NCBI GenBank assembly: GCA_002844335.1 | Contig: CP019155.1 | Location: 1 to 64,000 of the forward strand | From: Haloarcula taiwanensis | Lineage (GTDB): Archaea > Halobacteriota > Halobacteria > Halobacteriales > Haloarculaceae | Reading direction: 5' to 3' | DNA: 64,000 nucleotides | Shown: positions 1-8,785 of the stretch, in pieces | Numbering within the stretch: the stretch's first letter is position 1 | How the letters are laid out: the number at the start of each line of letters is the position of its first letter | The notes under the pieces: model-generated | Seen by the model: only the letters and a program-made list of their open reading frames with translations | Database searches by the model: none | What the model was told of the DNA's origin: nothing | Translations under genes and position numbers: made by a program

Positions 1-560
1 GGGTGTGTCTACGCCGCCGAAAGCCAATTCATTGAGGGATATACCTAAACTAGCTGAATGGTATAAAACGGGCCTACGTTCGCATTGCTATTACATTCAT
101 ACGTTTGTAACAGCAGCTCCGATTGTGGCGCAGAAACTGTTACAGCAGTACCACTGTAATCAGTCAGCGGCCGTATCCAGCGCTATGGAGTACAGGTGGT
201 CTACACAAGAGGTACAGGCGAATAGAGAGGGGGTCCCCGACAATTCGTCCAATTTCTCTTGTTTTTCCTGGATATTCTACTATTCATATGATGGGAGCAG
301 TCCTATTCGAATCAGTAGAACAGTTCTATTGAGAAAAACAGAGGTTACAGGCATCCAAAGTGAGTGATGCTCCCAGATTCCAGTGCTGTCTCATGATCGA
401 ATTACTTGAACAGCACAGCAAGTCAGTTGGTTTCGCAGGGACCCGAGCCCCCCATGCAGCCATAGCTGCTGTACCTTTGCACCCCAAACTCTATATCTTG
501 GGAGTGACCCACAGTGAGACGTAACGCAACGATCGATAATGACAGCCAAATTTACTACGT
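1..560. other. Intergenic region without a confident gene
   Basis: No reading frame here has the strong G/C third-position bias seen in every neighbouring gene, and the frames that stay open have no recognisable domain. The stretch is visibly richer in A and T than the flanking coding DNA. It holds a short inverted repeat (GTAACAG at 107-113, CTGTTAC at 137-143) and a weak copy of the 17-bp palindrome found near the iclR genes (395-411). It may be eroded DNA plus the upstream region of the ThDP enzyme gene. Confidence 0.5.
395..411. promoter_or_regulatory. Weak candidate IclR-type palindrome
   Basis: GATCGAATTACTTGAAC has two 6-base arms separated by 5 bases and fits the pattern RTTCAA-N5-TYGAAY seen near both iclR genes with mismatches in one arm. 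It lies about 150 bases before the ThDP enzyme gene. This is the least convincing member of the family. Confidence 0.2.
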
Positions 561-2264
561 ATGACTGACACAGGAAAGCGCCTTGTCGAAGAACTGGACG
601 AGCAAGGCGTCGAGTACGTCTTCGGATATCCCGGTGGTCGCGCCATCGAGATTCTTGACCACGTCCCGGATGCCGATGTGGAGATGGTCCGGCCACGCGA
701 TGAGCGGGAAGCCAGCGTCATGGCCGAGATGCACGGACGACTCACCGGAGACCCCGGGGTCCTCGCGGGACAAGGTCCCTGGATCGGGAGCCTCGGCGCA
801 ATCGGCCAGATGGAAGGAAAACTGGCTTCGTCACCGATGGTCGTCATTACCGAGGCCAGCGAGCGGGGCGACTATTCGACGCTCGCGCCGTATCAGCAGG
901 CTCGCGGTGACTACGGTGGGCTGGACCTCCCGTCAGCGCTCGATGCCTACACCAAGGAAAACTGGTTCCCGCGCTCACCGACAGAGACGGTACGAAGCCT
1001 CCAGCTCGCGTTCAAACACGCGACTGCCGGCCGGCCCGGGCCAACGGCAATAATCCTCGACGGCGACGCCTTCACCGAGGAAATGCCCGACGACCCGATT
1101 CCGCCGGTCTGGGACGGCCACGATCAGGTGCAAAACTGGGACTCGCGACCGGCCCACAAGGACGTCCAGACAGCGATAACAGCCCTGAGCGAAGCTGACC
1201 GCCCGGTCATCATTTCCGGCAACGGCGTTCACGCCGCCGACGCCTACGACCAGCTCGAAACTGTCGCAGAGGCGACTGATGCCGTCGTCACTACCTCCTA
1301 TCTGGGCAAGTCGACGTTCCCCGAAACCCACGACCTGGCTGCGGGCGTTATCGGCTCCTTCGGGCACGAGGGCGCAAATCAGGTCGTCAGCGAGGCAGAC
1401 GTCCTCCTCGTCGTGGGTTGTCGCATGAACCCGATGGACACGAACTGGCAGTCCCCGGAGTTCATCCGGCCTGACGAGCAAACTATTATTCACGCAGACA
1501 TCGACACGCGCAACGCTGGCTGGGTCTACCCCGCAGATGTCGCACTCATCGGTGATGCGGCACACAGTCTCGACGACCTGGCGGCGAACCTTCCCGAGAG
1601 CGCTGGAAACGACTGGGCGCACGACCGTGCGGCCGCGGCGCAGGAGTCGTTTTACGCCCCCAGATGTGAGTCGGACGCGTCGCCGATCAAGCCACAGCGG
1701 GCGGTCAAGGAGATCGAGGCAGTGGTTGATTCGGAGACCATCGTGACCGCGGACTCGGGCAACAACCGATTCTGGTTGCTCAATTATCTTCAGACACCGG
1801 ACACCGGGACCTACTACGGCAGCGGTGGCGTCGGCGCGATGGGATGGGCAACGCCGGCCGCGGTGTCCGCCGCCATCACAACGGGGAAAGATGTCATCGC
1901 CGTCGCGGGAGACGGTGGCTTCACGATGACGATGACCAGCGTGGAGACAGCCGTCGAGAACGGCGTCGCGCCCACGTTCGTCGTCCTCAACGACACCAGC
2001 CTGGGCATGGTCCGTCAGATGCAACACGAGGCGGGCGACATCGCTGGTGTCGAGTTCCACGACACTGACTTCGTGAAGGCAGCCGAGGCGTTCGGCGCTG
2101 ATGCGACGCGGGCAGTAACGCCCGCTGAACTGTCGGCTGCACTCGAAGAAGGAACCAGCGCCGATGTCCCGTTCGTCATCGACGTTCGCATCGACCGCGA
2201 CGAAGAGATGGTCGAGTCCCTCCAGTCGTCGTTCTACAAGGAAGTCGGCGGGCTGCACGAATGA
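561..2264 (+). CDS. Thiamine-diphosphate-dependent enzyme, acetolactate synthase-like
   Basis: A 567-residue protein with the usual order of this family: N-terminal Pyr domain, central domain, C-terminal ThDP (PP) domain. The Pyr domain carries the activating glutamate in the motif DEREASVMA (E48), matching HEQGAAHMA of acetohydroxyacid synthases. The PP domain has the GDGGF start of the metal/diphosphate motif near residue 450 and its closing asparagine in VVLND. Substrate class is open: acetolactate synthase, benzoylformate decarboxylase, sulfopyruvate- and oxalyl-CoA-type enzymes share these motifs. No small regulatory (ACT) subunit gene or ilvC neighbour is present, which argues against a biosynthetic role and fits a catabolic decarboxylase or carboligase. 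The start is a clean ATG; an SDR gene follows 61 bases later. Confidence 0.85.
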   Translation: MTDTGKRLVEELDEQGVEYVFGYPGGRAIEILDHVPDADVEMVRPRDEREASVMAEMHGRLTGDPGVLAGQGPWIGSLGAIGQMEGKLASSPMVVITEASERGDYSTLAPYQQARGDYGGLDLPSALDAYTKENWFPRSPTETVRSLQLAFKHATAGRPGPTAIILDGDAFTEEMPDDPIPPVWDGHDQVQNWDSRPAHKDVQTAITALSEADRPVIISGNGVHAADAYDQLETVAEATDAVVTTSYLGKSTFPETHDLAAGVIGSFGHEGANQVVSEADVLLVVGCRMNPMDTNWQSPEFIRPDEQTIIHADIDTRNAGWVYPADVALIGDAAHSLDDLAANLPESAGNDWAHDRAAAAQESFYAPRCESDASPIKPQRAVKEIEAVVDSETIVTADSGNNRFWLLNYLQTPDTGTYYGSGGVGAMGWATPAAVSAAITTGKDVIAVAGDGGFTMTMTSVETAVENGVAPTFVVLNDTSLGMVRQMQHEAGDIAGVEFHDTDFVKAAEAFGADATRAVTPAELSAALEEGTSADVPFVIDVRIDRDEEMVESLQSSFYKEVGGLHE

Positions 2265-2290
2265 AGTCCCGAGCATGGTTTAGCAAAGAA

Positions 2291-2298
2291 TATAAATC
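2291..2298 (+). promoter_or_regulatory. TATA box for the epimerase gene
   Basis: TATAAATC lies 28 to 35 bases before the ATG at 2326, the spacing of a haloarchaeal promoter giving a leaderless or very short-leader transcript. It suggests the epimerase gene has its own promoter despite the same-strand gene upstream. Confidence 0.5.
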
Positions 2299-2325
2299 AA
2301 CTACGGAACACACATTGATACAACA

Positions 2326-3288
2326 ATGACAGATACAACAGTACTCGTCACCGGCGGAACCGGCTTCCTCGGCTCGTATGTCGTCGAGGACCTCATCGAA
2401 CACGGTCACGACGTCGTCGCCTACGACCTCTCGACGGACGACCACATCCTCTCGAAGCTGGGTGTCGCCGACGATGTGACCATCCGGCGCGGTGATGTCT
2501 CCGAGGCGACGGACGTGATTCGTGCCGTCAAAGAGACGGAGACGACGCATATTGTGCACCTCGCGGCACTGCTGACGAACACGGCACGGGACAACCCGCG
2601 GGCTGGCCTCGATGTCAACATCAAGGGGACCAACAACATCTTCGAGGCTGCACGCACCCTCGACGACCAGATCGAGCGCGTCACATGGGCTTCCAGCGCG
2701 GCGGTGTACGCGCCGCCACATAATTACGCCGCCGACTACGTCGATGAGAACGAACTCGTCTATCCTGATACGCTCTACGGCGCGACAAAAGAGTACAACG
2801 AACATCAGGCCCGTGTCTACCACGAGGATTACGATGTTGACCACGTTGGACTCCGCCCGACTGTGGCGTACGGCCCCTACCGCGAAACCGGAGGCTCGGC
2901 GTTCCTCGCAAACATCATCGAGAAGCCGGCACTGGGCGAACCGTTCAGCGTCGAGTACGGTGATCAGGTGATCGACTGGCAACACGCCCGCGATATCGCA
3001 CAGGCGTTCCGGAAAGCGACGTTCGTCGACGAGGACAATCTCAGCCAGCGCATCTACAACGTCCGCGGCGTCCTCGCGACGATCCGCGAAGCCGCCAACA
3101 CGGTCCGGGAAATCGTCCCGGATGCCGACCTGTCGGTCTCTGATGAGGGCGAACTCCCCTGGACCCAGAATCTCGATATGACCGCTGCGCAGCAAGACTT
3201 CAGCTACGAGGTCGAGTACGGCCTCGAATCCGGGTTCCGGTCGTACATCAACACGCTCCGGGAGGAGAACGGCCTCGAACCGCTCTGA
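2326..3288 (+). CDS. NAD-dependent epimerase/dehydratase family protein
   Basis: A 320-residue extended short-chain dehydrogenase. The N-terminal Rossmann fold has the NAD-binding motif GGTGFLG (residues about 9-15) with a strand and acidic residue that favour NAD. The catalytic YxxxK appears as YGATK near residue 151, preceded by an SSAAVYA segment supplying the conserved serine. The family acts on nucleotide sugars, but many catabolic members reduce or oxidise small hydroxy compounds; no sugar-nucleotide genes are nearby, so a metabolic dehydrogenase is as likely. Next to a ThDP enzyme and an M24 hydrolase-like gene on the same strand it may belong to one small catabolic group. Substrate unknown. 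Confidence 0.85.
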   Translation: MTDTTVLVTGGTGFLGSYVVEDLIEHGHDVVAYDLSTDDHILSKLGVADDVTIRRGDVSEATDVIRAVKETETTHIVHLAALLTNTARDNPRAGLDVNIKGTNNIFEAARTLDDQIERVTWASSAAVYAPPHNYAADYVDENELVYPDTLYGATKEYNEHQARVYHEDYDVDHVGLRPTVAYGPYRETGGSAFLANIIEKPALGEPFSVEYGDQVIDWQHARDIAQAFRKATFVDEDNLSQRIYNVRGVLATIREAANTVREIVPDADLSVSDEGELPWTQNLDMTAAQQDFSYEVEYGLESGFRSYINTLREENGLEPL

Positions 3289-3401
3289 AACGCCAGTCCC
3301 GCCGTCGAAGCGTACTGCACCCCGTGGGTTCGCCCGCGTTTCGCTCAGTGCTCCAGAGTGACCCCAGTGTTTGATTAGGGACCTGCCTGTACGCCTACGT
3401 G

Positions 3402-4670
3402 ATGTACGAGCGCGACTTCATGGAAGGAACGCGTGGCACCATGGCCGTCGACTGGGAAGAACGGATCGACGTCAAGCGGATGCGACGCGAACGCAAAGAA
3501 CGAGCTCTCGACCGACTGCGGGATTCCGAACTCGGGTCGATGCTGCTGATCAACGACCCGAACGTCCGGTACGTCACCGGGCTGGCGATGACCGGCGGGA
3601 GCGGGGCGGACCACTACACGCTCCTGACCGAAGACGGCGATATCGTCCACTGGGACACTGCGGACCACGCATCGAACCAGCGGTTCAACTGTCCCTGGCT
3701 CGACGACATCCGATATGCCTGTCCGGGACTCGGCAACGTTCCTCGGGCGTCGGGCAGCGCTGCCGCGCGCGACTGGCTCAAAGACAAGATGGCCGAGACG
3801 GTGTACACCGCCATGGAAGAGTACGGTGTCGACAGGGAGCCGATGGGCATCGACGTGGGCAACGGGGCGCTCATCGAGAAGTTCGAGGACCGTGGCGTCG
3901 ATGTCGACACCAGCGCGGCGACTGACATTATGCTCGACGCGCGGAAGACCAAAACCCGCGACGAGGTCGAGTGTCTGCGACAGGTCGCTGCCATCTGTGA
4001 GGCAGGCTTCCAGAGGATTACTGAGAGTGCAAAACCGGGCAAGCGGGAATCTGAAGTCTGGGGTGATGCAGTCGGCGAACTCTGGCGGCACGGCGCAATG
4101 GCCCAGGGTGGCTACGTGACCTCTGGCCCGAACACCTGGCCGAAACATCAGGCGAACACGACCGACCGGGTGATTCGACCGAACGACCTCGTGTACGCTG
4201 ATTTCTACAACATCGGCTATCTGGGCTACCGCTCCTGTTACTACCGCACGTTCAGCATGGGCGAACCGACGCAGGCACAGAAAGACGCCTACGAGAAGGC
4301 CCGTGACGACCTCTATGACGTCCTCGAACGGATCGAGCCGGGGGCCACGACCGACGAGATTTGCAAGGGCTTCCCCGACAGAGACGGCGAGCATATGGAC
4401 TGGTACGACGCCGACGAGTTCTGGCAGATGACGACCAACCACTGGGCGCATGGGCTGGGGCTACAGCTCTACGAGACGCCGCTCATCTGGCGCGGGCTCT
4501 CACCGGACCATCCGATTGAAATCGAGGAGGGCATGACGATGGCTGTCGAGACGATGCAACCCGCGGAACGGCAGGGCGTCCGCGTCGAAGAGATGGTTGT
4601 TGTCCGCGAGAACGGCGTTGAGATCCTCAGTGAGTGGCCCGTTTCGGAGATTACTCGAATCGACTACTGA
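3402..4670 (+). CDS. M24 (creatinase / Xaa-Pro peptidase-like) family protein
   Basis: About 422 residues: a creatinase-N-type domain (residues about 15-170) followed by a pita-bread fold. Late metal-site residues are present in order: histidine in NHWAHGLGL, glutamate in TMAVETMQP, glutamate in VRVEEMVVV. In the first metal motif (VYADFYNIGYLGYRSCYYRT) the second aspartate, normally in SDxTRT, is replaced by cysteine. Loss of a metal ligand is seen in creatinase and in lyases of this fold such as DddP, so this is more likely a small-molecule hydrolase or lyase than an aminopeptidase. GTG at 3399 directly precedes the ATG at 3402; I use the ATG. Likely cytoplasmic; no signal peptide. Confidence 0.8.
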   Translation: MYERDFMEGTRGTMAVDWEERIDVKRMRRERKERALDRLRDSELGSMLLINDPNVRYVTGLAMTGGSGADHYTLLTEDGDIVHWDTADHASNQRFNCPWLDDIRYACPGLGNVPRASGSAAARDWLKDKMAETVYTAMEEYGVDREPMGIDVGNGALIEKFEDRGVDVDTSAATDIMLDARKTKTRDEVECLRQVAAICEAGFQRITESAKPGKRESEVWGDAVGELWRHGAMAQGGYVTSGPNTWPKHQANTTDRVIRPNDLVYADFYNIGYLGYRSCYYRTFSMGEPTQAQKDAYEKARDDLYDVLERIEPGATTDEICKGFPDRDGEHMDWYDADEFWQMTTNHWAHGLGLQLYETPLIWRGLSPDHPIEIEEGMTMAVETMQPAERQGVRVEEMVVVRENGVEILSEWPVSEITRIDY

Positions 4671-4754
4671 CTGGCAGTATCCAGCCGGTCTCACGCACTG
4701 TCCGATTGCCAGCGCGTCACTACCATTAAGTCGGTCGCGTCGTAATTGAGAGGT

Positions 4755-5759
4755 ATGCAACTGGGAACAGGCCTGTTTACCTGTCAGCAGCGCCCGGACG
4801 ACGACCGCGAAACCAGTGACATTTACGACGAAATGCTCGAACTGGGGGCAGTTATCGACACCGCAGGTCTCGATAGCGCCTGGGTCTCAGAGCATCACTT
4901 CCTCGACGACGACTATCTGTCGGGCGTCACACCGGCACTCGGGGCGTTAGCTGCAGTCACCGATAATATCGAAATCGGCTCTTGTATCGCACTCGCGCCG
5001 CTGTATGACTCAATCCGGCTCGCCGAGGATATCGCAACGGTGGATCAGATCTCCGGTGGCCGAACTACCCTCGGGCTGGCAATCGGGTCAAACGTCTCCG
5101 AGTTTGATGCCTTCGGGATTCCCGACGACGAGCGGGCTGACCGGCTGGCCGATACGGTCGATACGCTTCGCGGTGCTTGGTCTGACGGACCGCTCGACTA
5201 CGAGCCGGAGTTCCACGACATCTCATCGGATGTCACTGTGACACCGAAGCCAGCACACGATGTTCCTCTCATGCTCGGTGGGGCGTCGCGACCTGCCGTC
5301 CGGCGGGCCGCCCGGACCGCTGACGCATGGTGTGCCCCGTCGTCGCTGTCAGTCGATGGCGTCCGGAAGCGTGTCGAGGATATCAGGCACGTCCGTGACG
5401 ACGAGGAAATCGAGGGCGATTTTCAAGTGTATGTCCTCCAGCACGGGTTCGTCGGTGACTCCCGCGAAGACGCATGGGAGCAGATGCGCGACGGCTACCT
5501 CTACATCCAGCGCCGGTACGAGGAGATATTCTCGGGCGAGACGGTTCCGGAACTGGACGACGACCGCAAACAGGAACTCAAAGAACAGGCTCTCTTCGGG
5601 ACACCCGACCAAGTCGCGGCCGAACTGGAAACGTACCGGGAGGCGCTGGGCGATGACATCCACTTCATTTTCCGGACGTACCACCCCGGAACCGGAACGC
5701 AGGAAATGGCCGAGTGCATCCGGCGGCTGGGTGAAGAGGTGCGACCGAAGGTCAGCTAG
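4755..5759 (+). CDS. LLM-class (luciferase-like) flavin-dependent oxidoreductase
   Basis: A 334-residue TIM-barrel protein of the bacterial-luciferase superfamily: the N-terminus QLGTGLFTCQ, the SEHHF motif near residue 50, the ALAPLYDSIRLAEDIATVDQISGGR segment around residues 80-105 and the PLMLGGASRPAVRRAAR segment are typical. Members use FMN or F420. An F420:NADP reductase-like gene two genes downstream makes an F420-dependent dehydrogenase or reductase plausible, but nothing in the sequence decides the cofactor. The ATG at 4755 is preferred over an upstream TTG because the conserved barrel strand begins there. Confidence 0.85.
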   Translation: MQLGTGLFTCQQRPDDDRETSDIYDEMLELGAVIDTAGLDSAWVSEHHFLDDDYLSGVTPALGALAAVTDNIEIGSCIALAPLYDSIRLAEDIATVDQISGGRTTLGLAIGSNVSEFDAFGIPDDERADRLADTVDTLRGAWSDGPLDYEPEFHDISSDVTVTPKPAHDVPLMLGGASRPAVRRAARTADAWCAPSSLSVDGVRKRVEDIRHVRDDEEIEGDFQVYVLQHGFVGDSREDAWEQMRDGYLYIQRRYEEIFSGETVPELDDDRKQELKEQALFGTPDQVAAELETYREALGDDIHFIFRTYHPGTGTQEMAECIRRLGEEVRPKVS

Positions 5760-5914
5760 AGACTGCCAGACCGTGTCGGTAGCTGCTGAGACGACAGACA
5801 CAGTCCGGCGGAGAGGGTTGTGACAGCGCGCGCCAGCAGTTATCTGCGTGTCGCCCGTGGATTTCGGACCCGGTGAACACCAATACTTATTTCCCTAGGT
5901 AAAGAACCTAATTG

Positions 5915-6304
5915 ATGAGTATGGACATCGAAGCATTCTTCGAGAACATGCCGTTTGCCGACCTGCTCGATATCGAGATAACCACCGTCGATAACGGGCA
6001 CGCCGAAGGCCACATCGAGATGCGCGAGGAACTGTCGTGGAACGAGGACCAAATAATGGCCCACGGCGGTGTTACATTCACCCTCGCCGACACTGTTGGT
6101 GGGGCCGCTCTCGTGTCCCTCGTCGAACAGCCGGTGCCCACCATCGATATGCGCATCGATTACCTCGAAGCCGGGACAGGGAACCTCCGAGCGGAGGCGG
6201 ACGTGATTCGGCACGGTGGTGACGTTGGCGTCGTCAGTGTCGAGGTGTACGCCGAAGACGGTGCACAGGTCGCGACTGCACGCGGCGTCTACAAGACAGG
6301 CTAA
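5915..6304 (+). CDS. PaaI-family hotdog thioesterase
   Basis: A 129-residue single hotdog-domain protein. The motif HGGVTFTLADTVGGAALVSL (about residues 49-68) is the helix-and-active-site segment of the PaaI/YdiI group that hydrolyses acyl- or aryl-CoA thioesters, and IDMRIDYLEAG is the following core strand. It works as a tetramer in known relatives. Its presence among CoA-ester catabolic genes suggests a housekeeping role, releasing CoA from stalled intermediates. TTG 5912, ATG 5915 and ATG 5921 are all in frame; ATG 5915 is used. A second PaaI-like gene is at 30568-30963. Confidence 0.85.
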   Translation: MSMDIEAFFENMPFADLLDIEITTVDNGHAEGHIEMREELSWNEDQIMAHGGVTFTLADTVGGAALVSLVEQPVPTIDMRIDYLEAGTGNLRAEADVIRHGGDVGVVSVEVYAEDGAQVATARGVYKTG

Positions 6305-6434
6305 GCTCAGCTGCGGCAAGTGAACAGGCCCATGTCTGAGTGTGGCGGTTTGCAGAGACGTCGAAAGCAAGAGTGCAATCGACCGCGCGGCGCTACTATC
6401 TGAGCCGTGGCGGAGGACAGAACGTTGCCGGCGT

Positions 6435-7106
6435 CTAATTGAAAGTCACACCGACATCGTGCATCCCCTCGTTGTATCGAGCGATGTTGATGAGCAGCGG
6501 CGTCAGACTCTCGACTTCCGCGGCGTTCGAAAGCGGGCCAGCAGGGATCGGTCGGACGCCCGCGAGGTCAGCAGTTAGCGTCACGACGCGGTCACTGACC
6601 GCCGGATCGTCCGCGACGACCAGCGTATCCACATCGAGCGTGGCCTCTAGATCCGCCAGCCGGTCCGCCGCAAGATTGTGGAATGCGCCCGCCACTGGAA
6701 CCGATTCAGGGGCCCGCTGTGCGACAAATTCGGTAACGCTTCCCGTCGACGGCGGTCGGTAGTGAAGTCCATCTCCGTCGCCGCTCATCCCGACAGCAGG
6801 GCTGATGAGTAGTTGATCCGAAAGCACGTTATCTTCAGTTAGTTCTTCGACTGTATCGCCGACGTGATGTGGCGGAATGGCCAGGATAACCACGTCTGCG
6901 CTAGCCGCGGCACTGCTGTTGTCAGTTCCGCTGATTTCAGTCTCAACATCGTGAGCGGACAATCGCTTTTCGTACGCTCTGGCTCGCTCGCTGGCTTTTG
7001 CAGCGTCCCGCGAGCCGACGGTAATCGTGTGGTCTGTGTCGGAGGCAAAGCGCATCGCAAGTCCCTCACCGATATCACCAGTACCGCCAAGTATGGCTAA
7101 CTCCAT
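6435..7106 (-). CDS. npdG: NADPH-dependent F420 reductase-like protein
   Basis: A 223-residue Rossmann protein starting MELAILGGTGDIGEGLA, the NADP-binding GGTGxxG of F420H2:NADP oxidoreductases. The middle ADVVILAIPPHH segment and the C-terminal PAGPLSNAAEVESLTPLLINI helix also match this family, which moves hydride between F420H2 and NADP. Length is normal for the family (about 210-225). The start at 7106 is set by the dinucleotide fold; upstream in-frame sequence does not look coding. It may supply reduced F420 for the luciferase-like enzyme at 4755-5759, which is an inference from proximity. Confidence 0.85.
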   Translation of the reverse strand: MELAILGGTGDIGEGLAMRFASDTDHTITVGSRDAAKASERARAYEKRLSAHDVETEISGTDNSSAAASADVVILAIPPHHVGDTVEELTEDNVLSDQLLISPAVGMSGDGDGLHYRPPSTGSVTEFVAQRAPESVPVAGAFHNLAADRLADLEATLDVDTLVVADDPAVSDRVVTLTADLAGVRPIPAGPLSNAAEVESLTPLLINIARYNEGMHDVGVTFN

Positions 7107-7319
7107 GCGCCCGCATAACGCCCCTTGAAACAAGAAGCTTTGTCCTGTCACACAAATCGCTGACGACCGTCCCTGATACTGCAGTAACAATCGAAACAAT
7201 TAATACCGAGCACACTGCAGCCGTGCACTCGGGTGTACATTGACTGTCAATGGCTACTACAGCCGTAAAAACCGGGCACGCCAGCAAGAGAAGTATGACC
7301 CAGTCGCAAACCCCGGCAG

Positions 7320-8681
7320 TTATTCGACCCAGACCGTCTTTTTGTTGACGAACTCTTTGATACCCATCTCCGAGAGTTCACGGCCGTAGCCGGCGTCTTT
7401 GATGCCGCCGAACGGGACCCGCGGGTCCGATTTAGTCATCTCGTTGATGTAGACGCAGCCCGCGGAAATATCTCGTGCCAGACGCTGGCCGCGTTCTCGG
7501 TCCGAAGTCCAGAGACTTGCACCCAGCCCGAAACGGGTGTCGTTTGCGACCGTAATCGCTTCATCCGCATCGGCAACCTCATACACGGTCGCCACTGGTC
7601 CGAACATCTCCTCTGTGTCGGCGGGGCACCCAGACGGGACAGCAGTCAGTACTGTCGGCGGGTAGAACGCTCCGGTCCGGGCAAGCGGCTCGCCCCCGGT
7701 CAACAGCGTCGCACCAGCGTCGACGCTTTCCTGTACCTGGTCGTGCAGTTCGGCCATGAGGTCAGGGTCGGCCTGCGGGCCGATATCGGTTTCTTCGGAC
7801 ATCGGATCGCCGACAGTGAGGTCTTCGAAGGCAGCGACGAGCCGATCAACGTATTCGTCATAGACATCTGTGTGAACGATAAATCGCTTGGCGGCGATGC
7901 AGGACTGGCCGCCGTTTAGTGTCCGTGCCTGCACTCCAGTCTTGAGGGCCGCATCGAGGTCTGCATCGTCGAGGACGATAAACGGGTCAGACCCGCCGAG
8001 TTCCAGCACAGTCTTTTTCAGATGCTTGCCGGCGGTTTCGGCGACGGCACGCCCGGCGGGACCACTTCCGGTCAGCGTCGCCGCGCGGACACGGTCGTCT
8101 GCGAGAATGCTGTCGACGTTACTGGATCCAACCAACAGCGTTTGAAAAGCGCCGTCAGGATAACCGGCTTCGGCAAACACTTCTTCGAGCGCGAGCGCAC
8201 ACCCGGGGACGTTTGAGGCGTGTTTGAGGAGGCCCACGTTACCGGCAGTGAGATAGGGCGCGGCAAAGCGAATGACCTGCCAGAACGGATAGTTCCAGGG
8301 CATCACTGCTAGCACGGGCCCGAGCGGATCATGGACCGTCTTTACCTCCGTTCCCGGCGGACTGGGGTGGTGTTCATCGGAGAGATACTTGTGTGCGTAT
8401 TCGGCGTAATGGTCACACGCCCACGCACACTTTTCAACTTCAGCGATGGCCTGCGTGATTGGTTTTCCCATCTCCCGGGTCATCAGTTCAGCGTACCGCT
8501 GTTTGTTCTCCCGTAGAACATCGCTGGCGTTTTCAAGCAACTCCTCCCGTTCGCGCAGCGGGACCTCACGCCAGTCCTCGAACGTCGACGTGGCGTGGTC
8601 TAGCTTTCGCTCGACTGTGTCGTCATCATCAGGGTCGTACACGTCTAGGCGCTCGCCCGTAGCGGGGTTGACTGCCTCCAT
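7320..8681 (-). CDS. Aldehyde dehydrogenase, succinate-semialdehyde dehydrogenase-like
   Basis: A 453-residue NAD(P)-dependent aldehyde dehydrogenase. Catalytic residues are visible: glutamate in LELGGSDPF (about residue 228-235) and the nucleophilic cysteine in NGGQSCIAAKR (about residue 265). MPWNYPFWQVIRFAAP is the cofactor-side segment typical of the GabD/Sad group, and length is at the short end used by that group. It oxidises a small aldehyde or semialdehyde to the acid in the cytoplasm. Start MEAVNPATGE matches the usual family N-terminus. The gene is monocistronic: a 213-base gap separates it from npdG and a divergent EthD operon starts 104 bases upstream. Confidence 0.9.
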   Translation of the reverse strand: MEAVNPATGERLDVYDPDDDDTVERKLDHATSTFEDWREVPLREREELLENASDVLRENKQRYAELMTREMGKPITQAIAEVEKCAWACDHYAEYAHKYLSDEHHPSPPGTEVKTVHDPLGPVLAVMPWNYPFWQVIRFAAPYLTAGNVGLLKHASNVPGCALALEEVFAEAGYPDGAFQTLLVGSSNVDSILADDRVRAATLTGSGPAGRAVAETAGKHLKKTVLELGGSDPFIVLDDADLDAALKTGVQARTLNGGQSCIAAKRFIVHTDVYDEYVDRLVAAFEDLTVGDPMSEETDIGPQADPDLMAELHDQVQESVDAGATLLTGGEPLARTGAFYPPTVLTAVPSGCPADTEEMFGPVATVYEVADADEAITVANDTRFGLGASLWTSDRERGQRLARDISAGCVYINEMTKSDPRVPFGGIKDAGYGRELSEMGIKEFVNKKTVWVE

Positions 8682-8755
8682 ATTGGTTCAGTGTTCGGCG
8701 TCACGGATACATTAATCTTTACTGACCCAAATTTCCTGACAGGTGACAGCGGTAG

Positions 8756-8764
8756 TTTTTATAC
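8756..8764 (+). promoter_or_regulatory. TATA box of the EthD-HD operon
   Basis: TTTTTATAC ends 22 bases before the ATG at 8786, a normal haloarchaeal core-promoter distance for a leaderless mRNA. It lies in the 104-base divergent gap with the aldehyde dehydrogenase gene. Confidence 0.45.
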
Positions 8765-8785
8765 TCATAGGTCAGAAATGTGCTG

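Noticed and set aside
5-367. 120-codon open frame at the left edge
   Set aside because: Lacks the third-position G/C bias of every real gene here and has no recognisable domain; the surrounding DNA is AT-richer.
975-2276. 433-codon antisense frame over the ThDP enzyme gene
   Set aside because: Mirror of a strongly supported gene; GC-rich coding DNA commonly leaves long open frames on the other strand.
3375-4451. 358-codon antisense frame over the M24 gene
   Set aside because: No start context, promoter or domain; the forward frame carries the motifs.
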